Shown here piece by piece: positions 53,491 through 64,000 of a stretch of 64,000 bases of DNA. Position 1 is the first letter of the stretch. Each line of letters begins with the position of its first letter. Origin of the DNA: Luteitalea sp. (GTDB taxonomy: Bacteria > Acidobacteriota > Vicinamibacteria > Vicinamibacterales > Vicinamibacteraceae). Both the position numbers and the translations under genes were made by a program. Below the pieces are notes generated by a model. It did no database searches. It had not been told where the DNA came from and saw only the letters and a program-made list of their open reading frames with translations. The stretch spans positions 24,693-88,692 of the forward strand of contig WHTZ01000020.1 in the NCBI GenBank assembly GCA_009377495.1, written 5' to 3'.

Positions 53491-54864
53491 CTACGACGCC
53501 GCGACCTTAAAGGGGGCGTCTCGCGTCAGGGATTTCCCACTGGTATTGTCTGTCACCTTGACGACGAGTCGAAAATCGCCCTCTTTGAGCTCTTTCACCG
53601 CAAACTGCAAGGTCACCGGGAGCGGGTCGACGACCTCGGTGACGGTCGATGCGTCGTAGGTTTGAGGCTCGATCTTGCGGAATTCCTTCTCGGCCTCCCC
53701 TTCTTTTGCGAAGAGCTGGTACTCCACGGTGACATTCGGCCGTTGCGCTTGGTCCTTGCCGAAGTTGTAGACGAAGAGCAGGAGGTTGAACTCGTCCGCT
53801 TTCGCGAACACGCCATCGGACGCCAGGACGAGCTGGTTGCGCTCGAAGGTGTACGGATTTTCGTGTTGCTGCTCCGGCGTCGGGTCGGCAGGCAGCTGCT
53901 CGATCTTCTTGACGAGCAGGACGGAGCTCGTCGTGATCTCGCCACCGAAGTAGTTCGGGACGTCGAGCAGCTCCTTCACGACAATGGCTTGAAAAGGCTT
54001 CTTCGTGTCACTACCACGCTCACGCACCGCGATGTAGAGGTCGTACGAGCCGGCTGGAAGTAGCGCGTAGCCGCCCAGGACGGCTGGCTCACTCGGTCCC
54101 AGTGGCTTCGCTGCCCCCACGTAGAAGTCCTCGAAGGGGAACTTCGTGTTGCCGGCGTCCGCCGTCTTCTTCTCCGGGTCCTGTTCGCTCTGCTGAGCCT
54201 GCGCTTGACCAGCATCAGCCGGCAGGTTGGGTGGCGTGTGACCCTTCTCTGCGGCACGCACGTAGACGGCGACCGATGGCGAGGGGAGGACCTGGGAATC
54301 GAGCGTCACCTGGAACGGCACGTAGACTTGATTGTCCGACGCGCGCAGGAAATCGGTTCTGAGGGTCGCGTGGGCGGATGTCGTCGCGGCGGATGGCGGC
54401 TTGTTGCCGCTCGGGTCGACGTTCCACGCGGACGCGCCGGCCTCCCCGCCCTTCATGGCCTCGTTGACCAATGCATAGAGTGGCTTGACCTGCTCGACAA
54501 CGGCCTTGTCCGGGGCCTTGTCCGGGGCCTTGTCCGGGGCCTTGTCCGGCTCCGGGGCCTGCTCCGGGGCCGGCTGCGGTTGCGGTTGTTGCGGCTCTTG
54601 TGGCGACTGGCCCTCTGGCGGGGGCTCGGGCGGATTTTGCGCGAGCGCAGGTCCCACGACGAGGGCCAGCGTCAGACTGGACGCCGACAACAATTGACTC
54701 GTTCTAGCGAGCCGCAGCCCAAGGCCGCGCCTCACGCCCTTCGACAGGCTGAGGGCGCCGTGAGCGTGTCGAACGGCGACGCTCACTTGACGCGCCGAAA
54801 CGTGACTCCACACGTCACGTTTCGTCTCCTCAAGGGTTCTAGCGGGCCGAGCCAGCGACAGCAT
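53491..54864 (-). CDS. Secreted hypothetical protein with Pro/Gln-rich and DKAP repeats
   Basis: A 457-residue protein of no named family. The ATG at 54864 has GGAGGG nine bases upstream. About 50 odd residues come first (LARPARTLEETKRDVWSHVS, then HAHGALSLSKG), written by two DNA repeats. The signal core follows (LLSASSLTLALVVGPALAQ), then a Pro/Gln/Glu-rich linker with four DKAP units. The body from about 170 is beta-rich and includes VPFQVTLDSQVLPSPSVAVYVRA, GGYALLPAGSYDLYIAVRER and YTFERNQLVLASDGVFAKADEF. It looks like an envelope protein with immunoglobulin-like domains. It is divergent from glgC. Confidence 0.72.
   Translation of the reverse strand: MLSLARPARTLEETKRDVWSHVSARQVSVAVRHAHGALSLSKGVRRGLGLRLARTSQLLSASSLTLALVVGPALAQNPPEPPPEGQSPQEPQQPQPQPAPEQAPEPDKAPDKAPDKAPDKAVVEQVKPLYALVNEAMKGGEAGASAWNVDPSGNKPPSAATTSAHATLRTDFLRASDNQVYVPFQVTLDSQVLPSPSVAVYVRAAEKGHTPPNLPADAGQAQAQQSEQDPEKKTADAGNTKFPFEDFYVGAAKPLGPSEPAVLGGYALLPAGSYDLYIAVRERGSDTKKPFQAIVVKELLDVPNYFGGEITTSSVLLVKKIEQLPADPTPEQQHENPYTFERNQLVLASDGVFAKADEFNLLLFVYNFGKDQAQRPNVTVEYQLFAKEGEAEKEFRKIEPQTYDASTVTEVVDPLPVTLQFAVKELKEGDFRLVVKVTDNTSGKSLTRDAPFKVAAS
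54502..54549. repeat. Four tandem 12-base units in a coding region
   Basis: GGCCTTGTCCGG is repeated four times without change, encoding DKAP on the minus strand. Identical copies suggest recent slippage, so the number may vary among strains. Confidence 0.85.
54735..54757. repeat. REP palindrome (CCCTTCGACAGGCT type) inside a coding region
   Basis: CGCCCT and AGGGCG close a hairpin around TCGACAGGCTG. On the minus strand it encodes ALSLSKG, a peptide seen wherever this repeat class falls in a reading frame. It precedes the signal peptide of the gene at 53491. Confidence 0.75.
54776..54842. repeat. Leader block shared with the TonB gene at 38428
   Basis: About 67 bases similar to 38357-38424 in the same orientation. 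It encodes residues just after the start codon here, and in the TonB gene the matching block also starts right after the GTG. Confidence 0.7.
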
Positions 54865-54998
54865 GAATACGTTCCCTCCGCACCTGCGAAATCGGCTCAT
54901 CATAGCGGTGCCCCTAGGGCAAGTCAAACCGCGAGAACGGGGCAGCTCAACGGAGGTTCGAGGTCAGACGTTCGACGTAATAAGGGCGAGGTTTCGGC

Positions 54999-55008
54999 AT
55001 GATATCAT
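54999..55008. promoter_or_regulatory. Symmetric ATGATATCAT in the divergent gap before glgC
   Basis: The palindrome ATGATATCAT reads as an extended -10 (TGATATCAT) on both strands, in the 211-base gap between the gene at 53491 (-) and glgC (+). No good -35 was found for either direction. It could be a shared promoter or an operator. Confidence 0.3.
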
Positions 55009-55038
55009 CCGCCTGACTTACCGGTGGTTCGCGCCCTT

Positions 55039-55060
55039 AGGACTCGTCTGGACGAATCCT
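55039..55060. repeat. Hairpin just before glgC
   Basis: AGGACTCGTC (55039-55048) and GACGAATCCT (55051-55060) pair with one mismatch, ending 15 bases before the glgC ATG. Same family as the perfect palindrome at 23519-23547. It could mask the ribosome site. Confidence 0.6.
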
Positions 55061-55075
55061 TGAGCCCACACTCGC

Positions 55076-57726
<2,651 letters not shown>

Positions 57727-57758
57727 GGAAACGACGAAGAACGCGATGAACACGAAGG

Positions 57759-57774
57759 CGGGGCTGAAGCCCCG
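57759..57774. repeat. GC palindrome between eno and gpmA
   Basis: CGGGGCT, GA, AGCCCCG: identical arms and loop to the copy inside the FAD oxidoreductase gene. It ends 34 bases before the gpmA ATG. Confidence 0.75.
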
Positions 57775-57808
57775 GCCTACTTATCCTTCCTGGTTAGAGT
57801 CGGAACAA

Positions 57809-58555
57809 ATGCATCGTCTTGTGTTGCTCCGCCACGGCGAGAGCACGTGGAACAAAGAGAATCGCTTTACTGGCTGGACCGACGTCGACCTGTCCGAAGC
57901 TGGGATAGAGGAGGCACGGCACGCGGGCCGCCTGTTGGCGCAGGATGGTGTCACGTTCGACGTGGCGTTCACGTCGGTGCTCAAGCGCGCTATCCGCACG
58001 CTATGGATCGTGCTGGATCAGATGGACCTCATGTGGATTCCCGTTCATCGACACTGGCGTCTGAACGAGCGTCACTATGGCGGCTTGCAAGGCCTGAACA
58101 AAGCGGAGATGGCCGCCGAACATGGCGAGGAACAGGTCAAGATCTGGCGTCGCAGCTACGACATCCCCCCACCATCGCTGACCGTAGACGACCCGCGGCA
58201 TCCATCGCACGATCGCCGCTACGGAACGCTCCGGCCCGAAGAGCTGCCGGCGGCTGAGGCCCTGAAGGATACGGTGTCGCGCTTTTTGCCCTATTGGCAC
58301 GAGATCATCGCGCCGACCATTCAGCGCGGCGAACGGGTGCTCGTGGCCGCCCACGGCAATAGCCTCCGTGCCTTGGTCAAATACCTCGACAACCTCTCCG
58401 ACGGTGACGTCGTGGGCTTGAACATTCCGACGGGGATTCCGCTCGTCTACGAGCTGGACGCATCGCTTGCGCCCATCCGTCACTACTATCTCGGCGATCC
58501 AGAAGCGGTCAGGCAGGCGGCTGAACGCGTGGCGAGCCAAGGCCGGGCACGCTGA
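57809..58555 (+). CDS. gpmA: 2,3-bisphosphoglycerate-dependent phosphoglycerate mutase
   Basis: GpmA interconverts 3- and 2-phosphoglycerate. The 248-residue protein starts at ATG 57809; the frame opens further up in repeat sequence. The phosphohistidine motif [20 protein letters not shown] is at about 4-23, with [27 protein letters not shown] and [18 protein letters not shown]. The second histidine is in [17 protein letters not shown]. All residues of the cofactor-dependent type are present. It is 82 bases after eno, separated by a palindrome. Confidence 0.97.
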   Translation: MHRLVLLRHGESTWNKENRFTGWTDVDLSEAGIEEARHAGRLLAQDGVTFDVAFTSVLKRAIRTLWIVLDQMDLMWIPVHRHWRLNERHYGGLQGLNKAEMAAEHGEEQVKIWRRSYDIPPPSLTVDDPRHPSHDRRYGTLRPEELPAAEALKDTVSRFLPYWHEIIAPTIQRGERVLVAAHGNSLRALVKYLDNLSDGDVVGLNIPTGIPLVYELDASLAPIRHYYLGDPEAVRQAAERVASQGRAR

Positions 58556-58569
58556 CGGGAGCCGAAACA

Positions 58570-58595
58570 GCCGCGCGGCCTGAAGGCCGCGCGGC
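58570..58595. terminator. Perfect 12-base palindrome between convergent genes
   Basis: GCCGCGCGGCCT (58570-58581), GA, AGGCCGCGCGGC (58584-58595). It sits between the gpmA stop and the opposing hypothetical gene stop, so it can serve both. There is no U-run, and it also belongs to the dispersed GC palindrome set. Confidence 0.6.
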
Positions 58596-58604
58596 CGCCC
58601 GCGC

Positions 58605-58910
58605 TCATTCCACCTCTTCGGCGAGCTCGTCCGGTGCGATGCGCAGCGAGCGCAGGAAGCGCCGGTCATTGACACTGAGAACCAAGTCGGCGTGTTGTCG
58701 CGTACGTGCTGCGGTTGTCGAGGCCTTCGCAAGCGCCTTGCCCTTGAGTCGGGCAAACCCCACCGAAGCTTCCAACGACACCCGCATTTCGAACCCGGCT
58801 GCCCGCGCACGGGCCTGCACGGCTGCCACAGTGGGATCGGCGGCAATGGCCGCGGCGATGGCATCGGCGAGTTCCTTGGCTAGGCGATCGCGTGTGGCGG
58901 CGTCGTCCAT
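58605..58910 (-). CDS. Small hypothetical protein
   Basis: A 101-residue, Ala-rich cytosolic protein of no recognised family. ATG 58910 has AAGGAGA eight bases upstream, which supports it as a real gene. Residues 1-40 form an amphipathic helix (TRDRLAKELADAIAAAIAAD). The middle, VRARAAGFEMRVSLEASVGFARL in broad outline, looks like a strand pair. The end, DRRFLRSLRIAPDELAEEVE, is acidic. It is convergent with gpmA and single. No function can be assigned. Confidence 0.6.
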   Translation of the reverse strand: MDDAATRDRLAKELADAIAAAIAADPTVAAVQARARAAGFEMRVSLEASVGFARLKGKALAKASTTAARTRQHADLVLSVNDRRFLRSLRIAPDELAEEVE

Positions 58911-59126
58911 CGACTCATCTCCTTGCCACCACCGGGCTGGGAGCCGGGCGGCAGCCCGTCGCGCGGCCGATCGGAAGAAAGGTGGGGTGACGACGATCGG
59001 TCGCGAGCGGGCGATTCATGGCAATGCGGCGAGCAGCGAAGGATTCATAGGGATTCTAGCTGTCGCATCCCACCACTGTCAAGAAACGACCGTGTTTACA
59101 ATGATTCTTGGGGTTCTTTGGGACAT

Positions 59127-59161
59127 GAAAATGGGGACGGTCCTGGACGGTCCTCGTTTTC
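59127..59161. repeat. REP-like palindrome with GGGGAC arms
   Basis: GAAAATGGGGACGGTCC and GGACGGTCCTCGTTTTC pair over about 13 of 16 positions. Related to 22194-22221 and 61663-61728. Confidence 0.65.
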
Positions 59162-59232
59162 GTCAGCCTGAGCCCTAATGTGACGAGACTCAGGTACCCA
59201 TTTTCCAGTTAATGTGATCCGGTAGTTCTTGC

Positions 59233-59258
59233 GGGGCGCGGCCAGGGCCGCGCTCCCC
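59233..59258. repeat. GC palindrome before the mutase gene
   Basis: GCGCGGCC (59236-59243) and GGCCGCGC (59246-59253), flanked by GGGG and CCCC. It lies 30 bases before the mutase ATG at 59289 and inside the longer open frame that starts at a TTG (59229). Confidence 0.65.
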
Positions 59259-59288
59259 GACGCTTACCTGCGGGTGCGGGGTGCGGGC

Positions 59289-60842
59289 ATGGCAAAACCT
59301 GTCGATACGCCGGTCGATCTTGGTGCACGGGAGTACGTGCGCGATGTGGGCTTCCCAGGAGCATTCCCTTACACGCGCGGCATTCATCCCACGATGTACC
59401 GCGGGCGTCTGTGGACGATGCGCCAGTATGCGGGGTTTGGTACGGCCGACGAATCCAACCGCCGCTATCGCTACCTGCTCGCGCACGGTGTCACGGGTCT
59501 CAGCGTCGCCTTCGATCTTCCCACACAAATCGGCTACGACTCCGACCATGCGCTGGCGGCGGGCGAGGTCGGCCGCGCGGGCGTGGCGATCGACTCGATC
59601 GAGGATATGGCACAGCTGTTCGACGGCATCCCGCTCGATCGCGTGTCGACGTCCATGACCATCAACGCGACCGCGATCATCTTGCTCGCGCTCTCTGTGG
59701 CGGTGGCGAAGCGCCAGGGTGTTCGGCCGCGGGCGATTTCCGGCACCGTGCAGAACGACATCTTGAAGGAGTATGCGGCGCGCGGCACCTACATCTACCC
59801 GCCCCGTGCCTCGCTGCGCATCGTCACCGATGTTTTCGAGTACTGCGAAGCGGAGCTGCCGAATTGGAACACGATCTCCATTAGCGGCTACCATATGCGC
59901 GAAGCAGGTGCGACGGCGGTTCAGGAACTGGCGTTTACGTTCGCCAATGCCATCGCCTACGTCGAGGCGGCGCGCGCGCGAGGTCTCAACGTTGACGCGC
60001 TCGGCCAGCGCCTCTCGTTCTTCTTTGCTTGCCACAACGATTTCCTCGAGGAAATTGCCAAGTTCCGAGCCGCCCGCCGCTTGTGGGCACGTCTGATGCG
60101 CGAGCGGTTCAACGTGACGAGCGCGCGCGCACAACAACTGCGCTTTCACACGCAAACGGCGGGCAGCACACTCACCGCACAGCAACCTGACAACAACATC
60201 GTCCGCGTGACGATTCAAGCACTGGCGGCCGCGCTTGGTGGCACGCAGTCGCTCCACTGTAACGCGCGCGACGAGGCGCTGGCCCTGCCCACGGAAGAAT
60301 CGGCACGGATCGCGTTGCGCACGCAACAGATCATCGCGCACGAGAGCGGTATCGCCAACACGGTCGACCCGGTCGCCGGCGCGTATACCATCGAGCGGCG
60401 CACCGATGAGATCGAGCGCCAGGCATGCGCGATCATCGAGCGCATCGACCGGCTCGGCGGCACGCTCGCGGCCATCGAGTCGGGTCTCGTGTCACGCGAG
60501 ATTCAGGAGTCGGCATACGCGACCCAGCAGGCCGTCGAGCGTGGCGAGACCGTCGTCGTTGGGCTCAATCGCTTCCGCACGGCGGAAACGATGCGTCTCG
60601 AGGTGCTGGCGATTGATTCGGAGATCGAGCGGAAGCAGATTGAGCGCGTGCGCGCGGTACGGGCCGGGCGGGATCAGGCCGCGTGCCGCACGGTGCTCGA
60701 ACGCGTCGCCGCCGCCGCGCGCGATGAGTCCAATTTGGTGCCGCCTATCATCGCGGCGGTCGAGGCACGCGCGACACTTGGCGAAATCGCCGACACGCTC
60801 CGTTCGGTGTTTGGGGAATATCAGCAGCAGGTCCTCGACTAG
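59289..60842 (+). CDS. Methylmalonyl-CoA mutase-family large (catalytic) subunit
   Basis: A 517-residue TIM-barrel subunit of a B12-dependent acyl-CoA mutase, without the C-terminal cobalamin domain. Family blocks are [93 protein letters not shown] and [23 protein letters not shown]. The Tyr in TMYRGR and the GYHMREAG loop favour methylmalonyl-type over isobutyryl-type substrate, but that is only suggestive. ATG 59289 leaves a short N-terminus compared with relatives; a palindrome lies just upstream. The small B12-binding partner is not in the window. It is followed three bases later by an ABC ATPase gene. Confidence 0.93.
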   Translation: MAKPVDTPVDLGAREYVRDVGFPGAFPYTRGIHPTMYRGRLWTMRQYAGFGTADESNRRYRYLLAHGVTGLSVAFDLPTQIGYDSDHALAAGEVGRAGVAIDSIEDMAQLFDGIPLDRVSTSMTINATAIILLALSVAVAKRQGVRPRAISGTVQNDILKEYAARGTYIYPPRASLRIVTDVFEYCEAELPNWNTISISGYHMREAGATAVQELAFTFANAIAYVEAARARGLNVDALGQRLSFFFACHNDFLEEIAKFRAARRLWARLMRERFNVTSARAQQLRFHTQTAGSTLTAQQPDNNIVRVTIQALAAALGGTQSLHCNARDEALALPTEESARIALRTQQIIAHESGIANTVDPVAGAYTIERRTDEIERQACAIIERIDRLGGTLAAIESGLVSREIQESAYATQQAVERGETVVVGLNRFRTAETMRLEVLAIDSEIERKQIERVRAVRAGRDQAACRTVLERVAAAARDESNLVPPIIAAVEARATLGEIADTLRSVFGEYQQQVLD

Positions 60843-60845
60843 GCG

Positions 60846-61649
60846 ATGACACCGAGCGACCAGCCACTCGTCGAGATCGATCGACTCACGGTTGGCTTCC
60901 CCTCGACCGAGGGGTGGATTCACGCCGTGTCCGGGGTGAGCTTGGCCGTCGCCCGCGGTGAAACGCTGGCGCTCGTTGGCGAATCGGGATGCGGCAAGAC
61001 GTTGACCGCTCTCTCGATCCTGCGGCTCGTCCCGCCGCCGGGCCAGATTCTGAGCGGCTCGATTCGTTTCGACGGACGAGAGATCACCACGCTCGCCGAA
61101 GCTGAGATGCGGCTCGTGCGAGGCGCGCGGATTGGTCTCGTCTTTCAGGAGCCCTTGACCGCCCTCAACCCTGTGCTCACGATCGGTTGGCAGATTGAAG
61201 AAACGCTGCGCGTGCACCGCATGACGACGCCCGACCCGCGCGCCCGCGCCCTTGCGCTGCTTGCCGAAGTCGCGGTCGACGACCCGGCACGCCGTATCGA
61301 TGAGTACGCTCATCAACTCTCGGGCGGACTCCGCCAGCGTGCGCTCATTGCCATGGCGCTCGCCTGTCGGCCCGCGTTGCTCATTGCCGACGAGCCGACC
61401 ACCGCACTCGACGTCACGGTTCAGGCAGAGATCCTCAACCTGCTCATGCGGCTGAAGGTGAAGCACGGCCTGGCGCTGCTCCTGATCACGCACGACCTCG
61501 GCGTGGTCGCGCAGACAGCAGATCGTGTTGCCGTCATGCACGCCGGGCGCATTGTCGAGGAGGCACCCGTGCGAACGCTCTTCAGGACCCCACAGCACCC
61601 GTATACGGTTGGTCTGCTGCGGGAAGCGGCAAGGAGGGTGACAAGGTGA
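60846..61649 (+). CDS. Peptide/nickel-type ABC transporter ATPase (OppD/DppD-like), short C-terminus
   Basis: A 267-residue ATPase. Walker A GESGCGKT near 41-48, Q-loop [12 protein letters not shown], signature [15 protein letters not shown], Walker [18 protein letters not shown] and switch His in [12 protein letters not shown]. The HPYTVGLL start of the oligopeptide C-terminal domain is present, but the protein stops after REAARRVTR, about 50-60 residues short of typical DppD. The stop overlaps the next ATPase GTG, right beside an inverted repeat. No permease or binding protein is in the window, so the substrate is unknown. Confidence 0.9.
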   Translation: MTPSDQPLVEIDRLTVGFPSTEGWIHAVSGVSLAVARGETLALVGESGCGKTLTALSILRLVPPPGQILSGSIRFDGREITTLAEAEMRLVRGARIGLVFQEPLTALNPVLTIGWQIEETLRVHRMTTPDPRARALALLAEVAVDDPARRIDEYAHQLSGGLRQRALIAMALACRPALLIADEPTTALDVTVQAEILNLLMRLKVKHGLALLLITHDLGVVAQTADRVAVMHAGRIVEEAPVRTLFRTPQHPYTVGLLREAARRVTR

Positions 61650-62602
61650 CGGGTGACCTCAGGGAAAAAGGGGACAGGCCCCTTTTCGGCAGCGACAGTT
61701 CCCGAAAAGGGGCCTGTCCCCTTTTTCCTCTGATTGACGTCCGAGATCTCGTCAAGACGTACGCCCGAGGTGGACGTCTCTTGCGGCGCTCGGGTGACGT
61801 GCTCGCCGTCGATCGCGTGAGCTTCGCTATCGAGGAGGGGGAGACATTCGGGTTGGTTGGCGAGTCCGGGAGCGGCAAGAGCACGACCGGGCGCTGCATC
61901 CTGCGTCTCGTGGAGCCGACGCACGGCGAGATTCGCTTTCGAGGAGAAAACGTGCTCGCCTTTTCTCGCGAGCGGTTGCGTCGCGCGCGCCGCGAGATGC
62001 AGATGATCTTCCCGGATCCTTACTCGTCGCTCAACCCACGCATGCGCGTCGGCACCATCGTCGAGGAACCATTGGTCATCCACGGCCTCGGCACTCGACC
62101 TGAGCGCCAGGCACGCGTCGCCGAGCTGTTTCAGCTGGTGGGGCTCGCCTCGTCCATGAGCCGGCGTTACCCGCACGAGCTCAGCGGCGGCCAATGCCAG
62201 CGCATTGGACTGGCCCGAGCGCTGGCCCTCAATCCCTCGTTCATCGTGTGCGACGAGCCGATCTCCGCGCTCGACCTTCCGCTGCAGACGCAGGTCGTGG
62301 AGCTTTTGCTCGACCTCCAACAGCGGCTCGGTCTGACATACCTGTTCATTGCGCACGACCTGCGGTTGGTCGAGCGCGTCTGCACGCGGGTTGCCGTGAT
62401 GTACCGCGGACGCATCGTGGAGCTTGCGTCCGCGTCGCGGCTCTTCGAGGCGCCGCACCACCCGTACACCCGCGCCTTGCTATCCGCAGTACCGGTGCCC
62501 GACCCAGAACGTCGCACTACCGGGCTGACATTCGATCCGTCTACCTTCAACCCGAGCGCCGAGCTGTGCGAAGTTGCGCCGGAACACTGGGCAGCCGTGT
62601 AG
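61646..62602 (+). CDS. Peptide-type ABC transporter ATPase (OppF/DppF-like) with repeat-derived N-terminus
   Basis: A 318-residue ATPase. GTG 61646 overlaps the previous stop by four bases. Residues 4-27 are written by a perfect inverted repeat and have no homology; the fold begins at [15 protein letters not shown]. Walker [10 protein letters not shown], signature [15 protein letters not shown], Walker [13 protein letters not shown] and switch His in [12 protein letters not shown] are intact. The Q-loop reads [14 protein letters not shown], where [12 protein letters not shown] is normal, so the glutamine that contacts magnesium and the permease is proline. The C-terminal [16 protein letters not shown] domain is present. 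It pairs with the preceding ATPase. Confidence 0.9.
   Translation: MTGDLREKGDRPLFGSDSSRKGACPLFPLIDVRDLVKTYARGGRLLRRSGDVLAVDRVSFAIEEGETFGLVGESGSGKSTTGRCILRLVEPTHGEIRFRGENVLAFSRERLRRARREMQMIFPDPYSSLNPRMRVGTIVEEPLVIHGLGTRPERQARVAELFQLVGLASSMSRRYPHELSGGQCQRIGLARALALNPSFIVCDEPISALDLPLQTQVVELLLDLQQRLGLTYLFIAHDLRLVERVCTRVAVMYRGRIVELASASRLFEAPHHPYTRALLSAVPVPDPERRTTGLTFDPSTFNPSAELCEVAPEHWAAV
61663..61728. repeat. Perfect 27-base inverted repeat inside the second ATPase gene
   Basis: Arms at 61663-61689 and 61702-61728 are exact complements around a 12-base loop. Each arm is itself palindromic (AAAAGGGG..CCCCTTTT around ACAGG). It is translated in frame as EKGDRPLFG and [12 protein letters not shown] sequences with GGGGACAGG cores are often linked to Tyr-type REP transposases; none is seen here. 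Confidence 0.9.
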
Positions 62603-62603
62603 C

Positions 62604-63257
62604 ATGTTGATTATGAGCCTCACGCTTCCACCCATCTCCGAAACGGAGCGCGCGTTCTTCGCGCACGAATCACACATCGTCTTTCAACAGGCGTTCGCGC
62701 GGCTGTTCGGCGACCCGCCCGCGCGGAGCCGTAGCGACAAGCGCGTCGTCATCTCCTGGGTGGCGAGCCCGCTCGGACCGCTCGTGGCGGGCGCCTCCGC
62801 GCGCGGGATTTGCTTGCTCGAGTTCAGCGATCGTCGACGCCTGCCGGCGCAGGTCACCACTTTGCAACGACGCTTTGAGTGCCCGCTCGTGCCAGGCCGC
62901 CACGAAGAGATCGACCACCTGAACGACCAACTCGCCCAGTACTTCGCGGGCACCCTCACCGAGTTCGCGGTGCCGTTGGATGACCCTGGCACGTCGTTCC
63001 AGCGCGACGTGTGGGACGCGCTAAGGCGCATTCCGTACGGCGAGACGCGTTCCTACGACGACCTCGCGCGCGAGCTCGCGGGCCCTGGCGCGTCCCGGGC
63101 AGTCGGCCATGCCAATGGTCTGAACCGCGTGGCCATCGTGATCCCATGCCACCGCGTCATCAACAAGAACGGCAAGTTGGGCGGATACGGCGGCGGCCTC
63201 TGGCGAAAGCAGTACTTGCTCGATCTCGAACGGGGCAACCGGCAATTGCCAGTCTAG
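62604..63257 (+). CDS. ogt: Methylated-DNA--protein-cysteine S-methyltransferase
   Basis: This protein repairs O6-alkylguanine by moving the alkyl group to its own cysteine. It has about 217 residues from ATG 62604; ATG 62613 is also possible. The active-site PCHRV is in VAIVIPCHRVINKNGKLGGYGGGLWRKQYLL. Before it lies the DNA-binding FQRDVWDALRRIPYGETRSYDDLAREL with its recognition helix and the arginine finger region GHANGLNRVA. An N-terminal RNase-H-like part starts near SWVASPLGPLVAGASARGICLLEF. The extra ~40 N-terminal residues resemble the linker of Ada-type fusions, but no AraC domain is attached. Confidence 0.95.
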   Translation: MLIMSLTLPPISETERAFFAHESHIVFQQAFARLFGDPPARSRSDKRVVISWVASPLGPLVAGASARGICLLEFSDRRRLPAQVTTLQRRFECPLVPGRHEEIDHLNDQLAQYFAGTLTEFAVPLDDPGTSFQRDVWDALRRIPYGETRSYDDLARELAGPGASRAVGHANGLNRVAIVIPCHRVINKNGKLGGYGGGLWRKQYLLDLERGNRQLPV

Positions 63258-63607
63258 CGGTGACCAGCCTCGCTAGCTCGAGATTCACGCATGAGCTCGT
63301 GAGTGTAACCGGCAACTCGACGCTCTTCCCCGGATCCAATTCTTTCAGCCCGAGATCCAATCGTTTCAGCACAAAGGCGTCGCGACGGACTGCGCCACCA
63401 GCTATTCAGTAAGGGTATTCCGCGATCCGAAGGCGGCATGCGACATGCAAGACGCCCTTCACGATATCGGTCACCTGAAGCGTCGGTCGAGGTCGCGTCG
63501 ATCGCAACGCGAAAGAACGCGTTCGCGTCTTCACGCTTCGCAAAACTGATCAGCATTCATCTGTGGTGCTCGAGCTGCAGCGACGCCTGACAAGGGGGAG
63601 GTTTGTC
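63258..63607. other. Gene-free stretch with a direct repeat
   Basis: No gene recognised in 350 bases. GATCCAAT..TTTCAGC occurs twice (63331-63347 and 63352-63368), 21 bases apart and 15 of 17 alike. The pair lies about 240 bases upstream of the next gene, two helical turns apart, and could be a protein-binding site. Confidence 0.5.
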
Positions 63608-64000
63608 ATGATCGTTCAGCACGCCGTTACATCCACGAGAGCGTGGCGCCTTGCAGTTGTGCGCGCAGCATTCGGCCTGGTGGCGATGGGCATGACAGCG
63701 GTGCCCGGATACGGGCACCGCTCCCCGGAGACAGCGAGGCGGAGGCCCGCAAGGGGATCATCAGCGAGCGTGCGGTCGAATAGGCACTCAGTGCGGGCGT
63801 CTCGCTTGGCTCTGCTGTGGCCCTCGACGGCGACACACTGGTCGTCGGGGACCGAGCGGGTGCAGTGGGTGTTGCGGGCACGGCGTACGTCTTCACCCGG
63901 ACCGGAGACGCTTGGACGGAAACGGCAGAGCTTGTCCCGCTCGATGCTGAGCAACCCTGGTGACGCGACGGCCGACGTGACGGTCACCTATCAGTTACCG
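63608..64000 (+). pseudogene. FG-GAP-repeat secreted protein, frameshifted (runs off right edge)
   Basis: ATG 63608 has a strong GGGGGAGG six bases upstream and opens a signal peptide (WRLAVVRAAFGLVAMGMTAV). After about residue 35 that frame becomes Arg/Ser-rich nonsense, while the frame two bases later reads GVSLGSAVALDGDTLVVGDR and GTAYVFTRTGDAWTETAELV, an FG-GAP/integrin-like blade, between stops at 63781 and 63961. The first frame makes sense again at the end (NPGDATADVTVTYQLP). This implies two compensating indels, or errors in the assembly, and one in-frame stop. Relatives are extracellular beta-propeller proteins. Confidence 0.65.

Larger units (their letters stand above)
58911..59288. 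other. Gene-free stretch with two palindromes
   Basis: No ORF of merit in 378 bases. It holds an imperfect GGGGACGGTCC/GGACGGTCCTC palindrome (59127-59161, arms flanked by AAAA/TTTT) and a GC palindrome (59233-59258). A short AT-rich patch near 59087-59135 might hold a promoter for the mutase gene. Confidence 0.6.

Noticed and set aside
54502..54549. Regularly repeated 12-base units as a CRISPR-like array
   Set aside because: The units are directly adjacent with no spacers and encode DKAP within a gene, so it is a coding tandem repeat.
59190..61598. Minus-strand ORFs of 383 and 368 residues
   Set aside because: Antisense to the mutase subunit and first ABC ATPase, both with strong motifs.

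Overview
The window is GC-rich bacterial chromosome, and its gene content points to an Acidobacteriota-type organism, most like the Vicinamibacteria. I infer this from Oar-like TonB receptors with carboxypeptidase-regulatory N-termini and no SusD partner, a three-subunit PurS/Q/L enzyme, many secreted carbohydrate-active proteins, and many short GC palindromes between genes. No database search was run. No rRNA, tRNA, CRISPR array, intact insertion sequence or replication origin was recognised.

Layout. (1) 1-11.1 kb: a minus-strand operon of M16 peptidase, purB, purS, purQ, purL, purF and a HEAT-repeat protein that runs off the left edge, then rlmN (+) and purD (-). (2) 11.2-18.6 kb: rpsU, a STAS-domain protein, a decaprenyl-phosphate phosphoribosyltransferase-like UbiA enzyme, a basic-tailed protein of unknown function, and four glycosyltransferases in an A-B-B'-A' paralogue order. 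This looks like an envelope or capsular glycan locus. (3) 18.65-24.98 kb: a stretch bounded by two inverted copies of a ~170 bp double-hairpin element. It holds a TonB receptor, a small hypothetical gene, a GH74-like gene remnant, a PAP2 protein and an enolase-superfamily sugar-acid dehydratase. (4) 25-44 kb: a carbohydrate-use locus with a sulfatase lipoprotein and a six-gene minus operon (TonB receptor, Tat-exported FAD oxidoreductase, unknown secreted protein, GH2, SDR, MFS transporter). A divergent plus operon carries a DapA-family aldolase, a large unknown secreted helical protein, a GH105 hydrolase and a GntR/FCD regulator. (5) 44-46.5 kb: an eroded accessory patch with a VapBC-type toxin-antitoxin pair, a lower-GC small ORF, a 5'-truncated Fic gene and an SRPBCC pseudogene. 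(6) 46.5-54.9 kb: a sigma-54 response regulator and a PDZ/GAF/PAS histidine kinase separated by a large heptad-repeat inverted repeat, then two secreted proteins. (7) 55-58.9 kb: glgC, eno and gpmA. (8) 59.3-64 kb: a methylmalonyl-CoA mutase-type large subunit, two peptide-type ABC ATPases joined at a perfect 27 bp inverted repeat, an O6-alkylguanine methyltransferase, and a frameshifted FG-GAP protein at the right edge.

How the genes fit. In the 23.5-44 kb region, TonB receptors would import oligosaccharides. The sulfatase, GH2, GH105 and perhaps the two unknown secreted proteins would trim them, and the ACS-type MFS carrier would move sugar acids inward. SDR, enolase-family dehydratase and DapA-type aldolase are the enzyme types of a non-phosphorylative sugar-acid pathway. 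Sulfate, unsaturated uronate and a deoxy-sugar acid together suggest an ulvan- or rhamnogalacturonan-like substrate. This is inference.

The most interesting non-genic signal is the repeat content. It includes several classes of palindromes at gene junctions and inside reading frames, and G3N4 heptad repeats with G-quadruplex potential, one of which supplies the end of the kinase gene.
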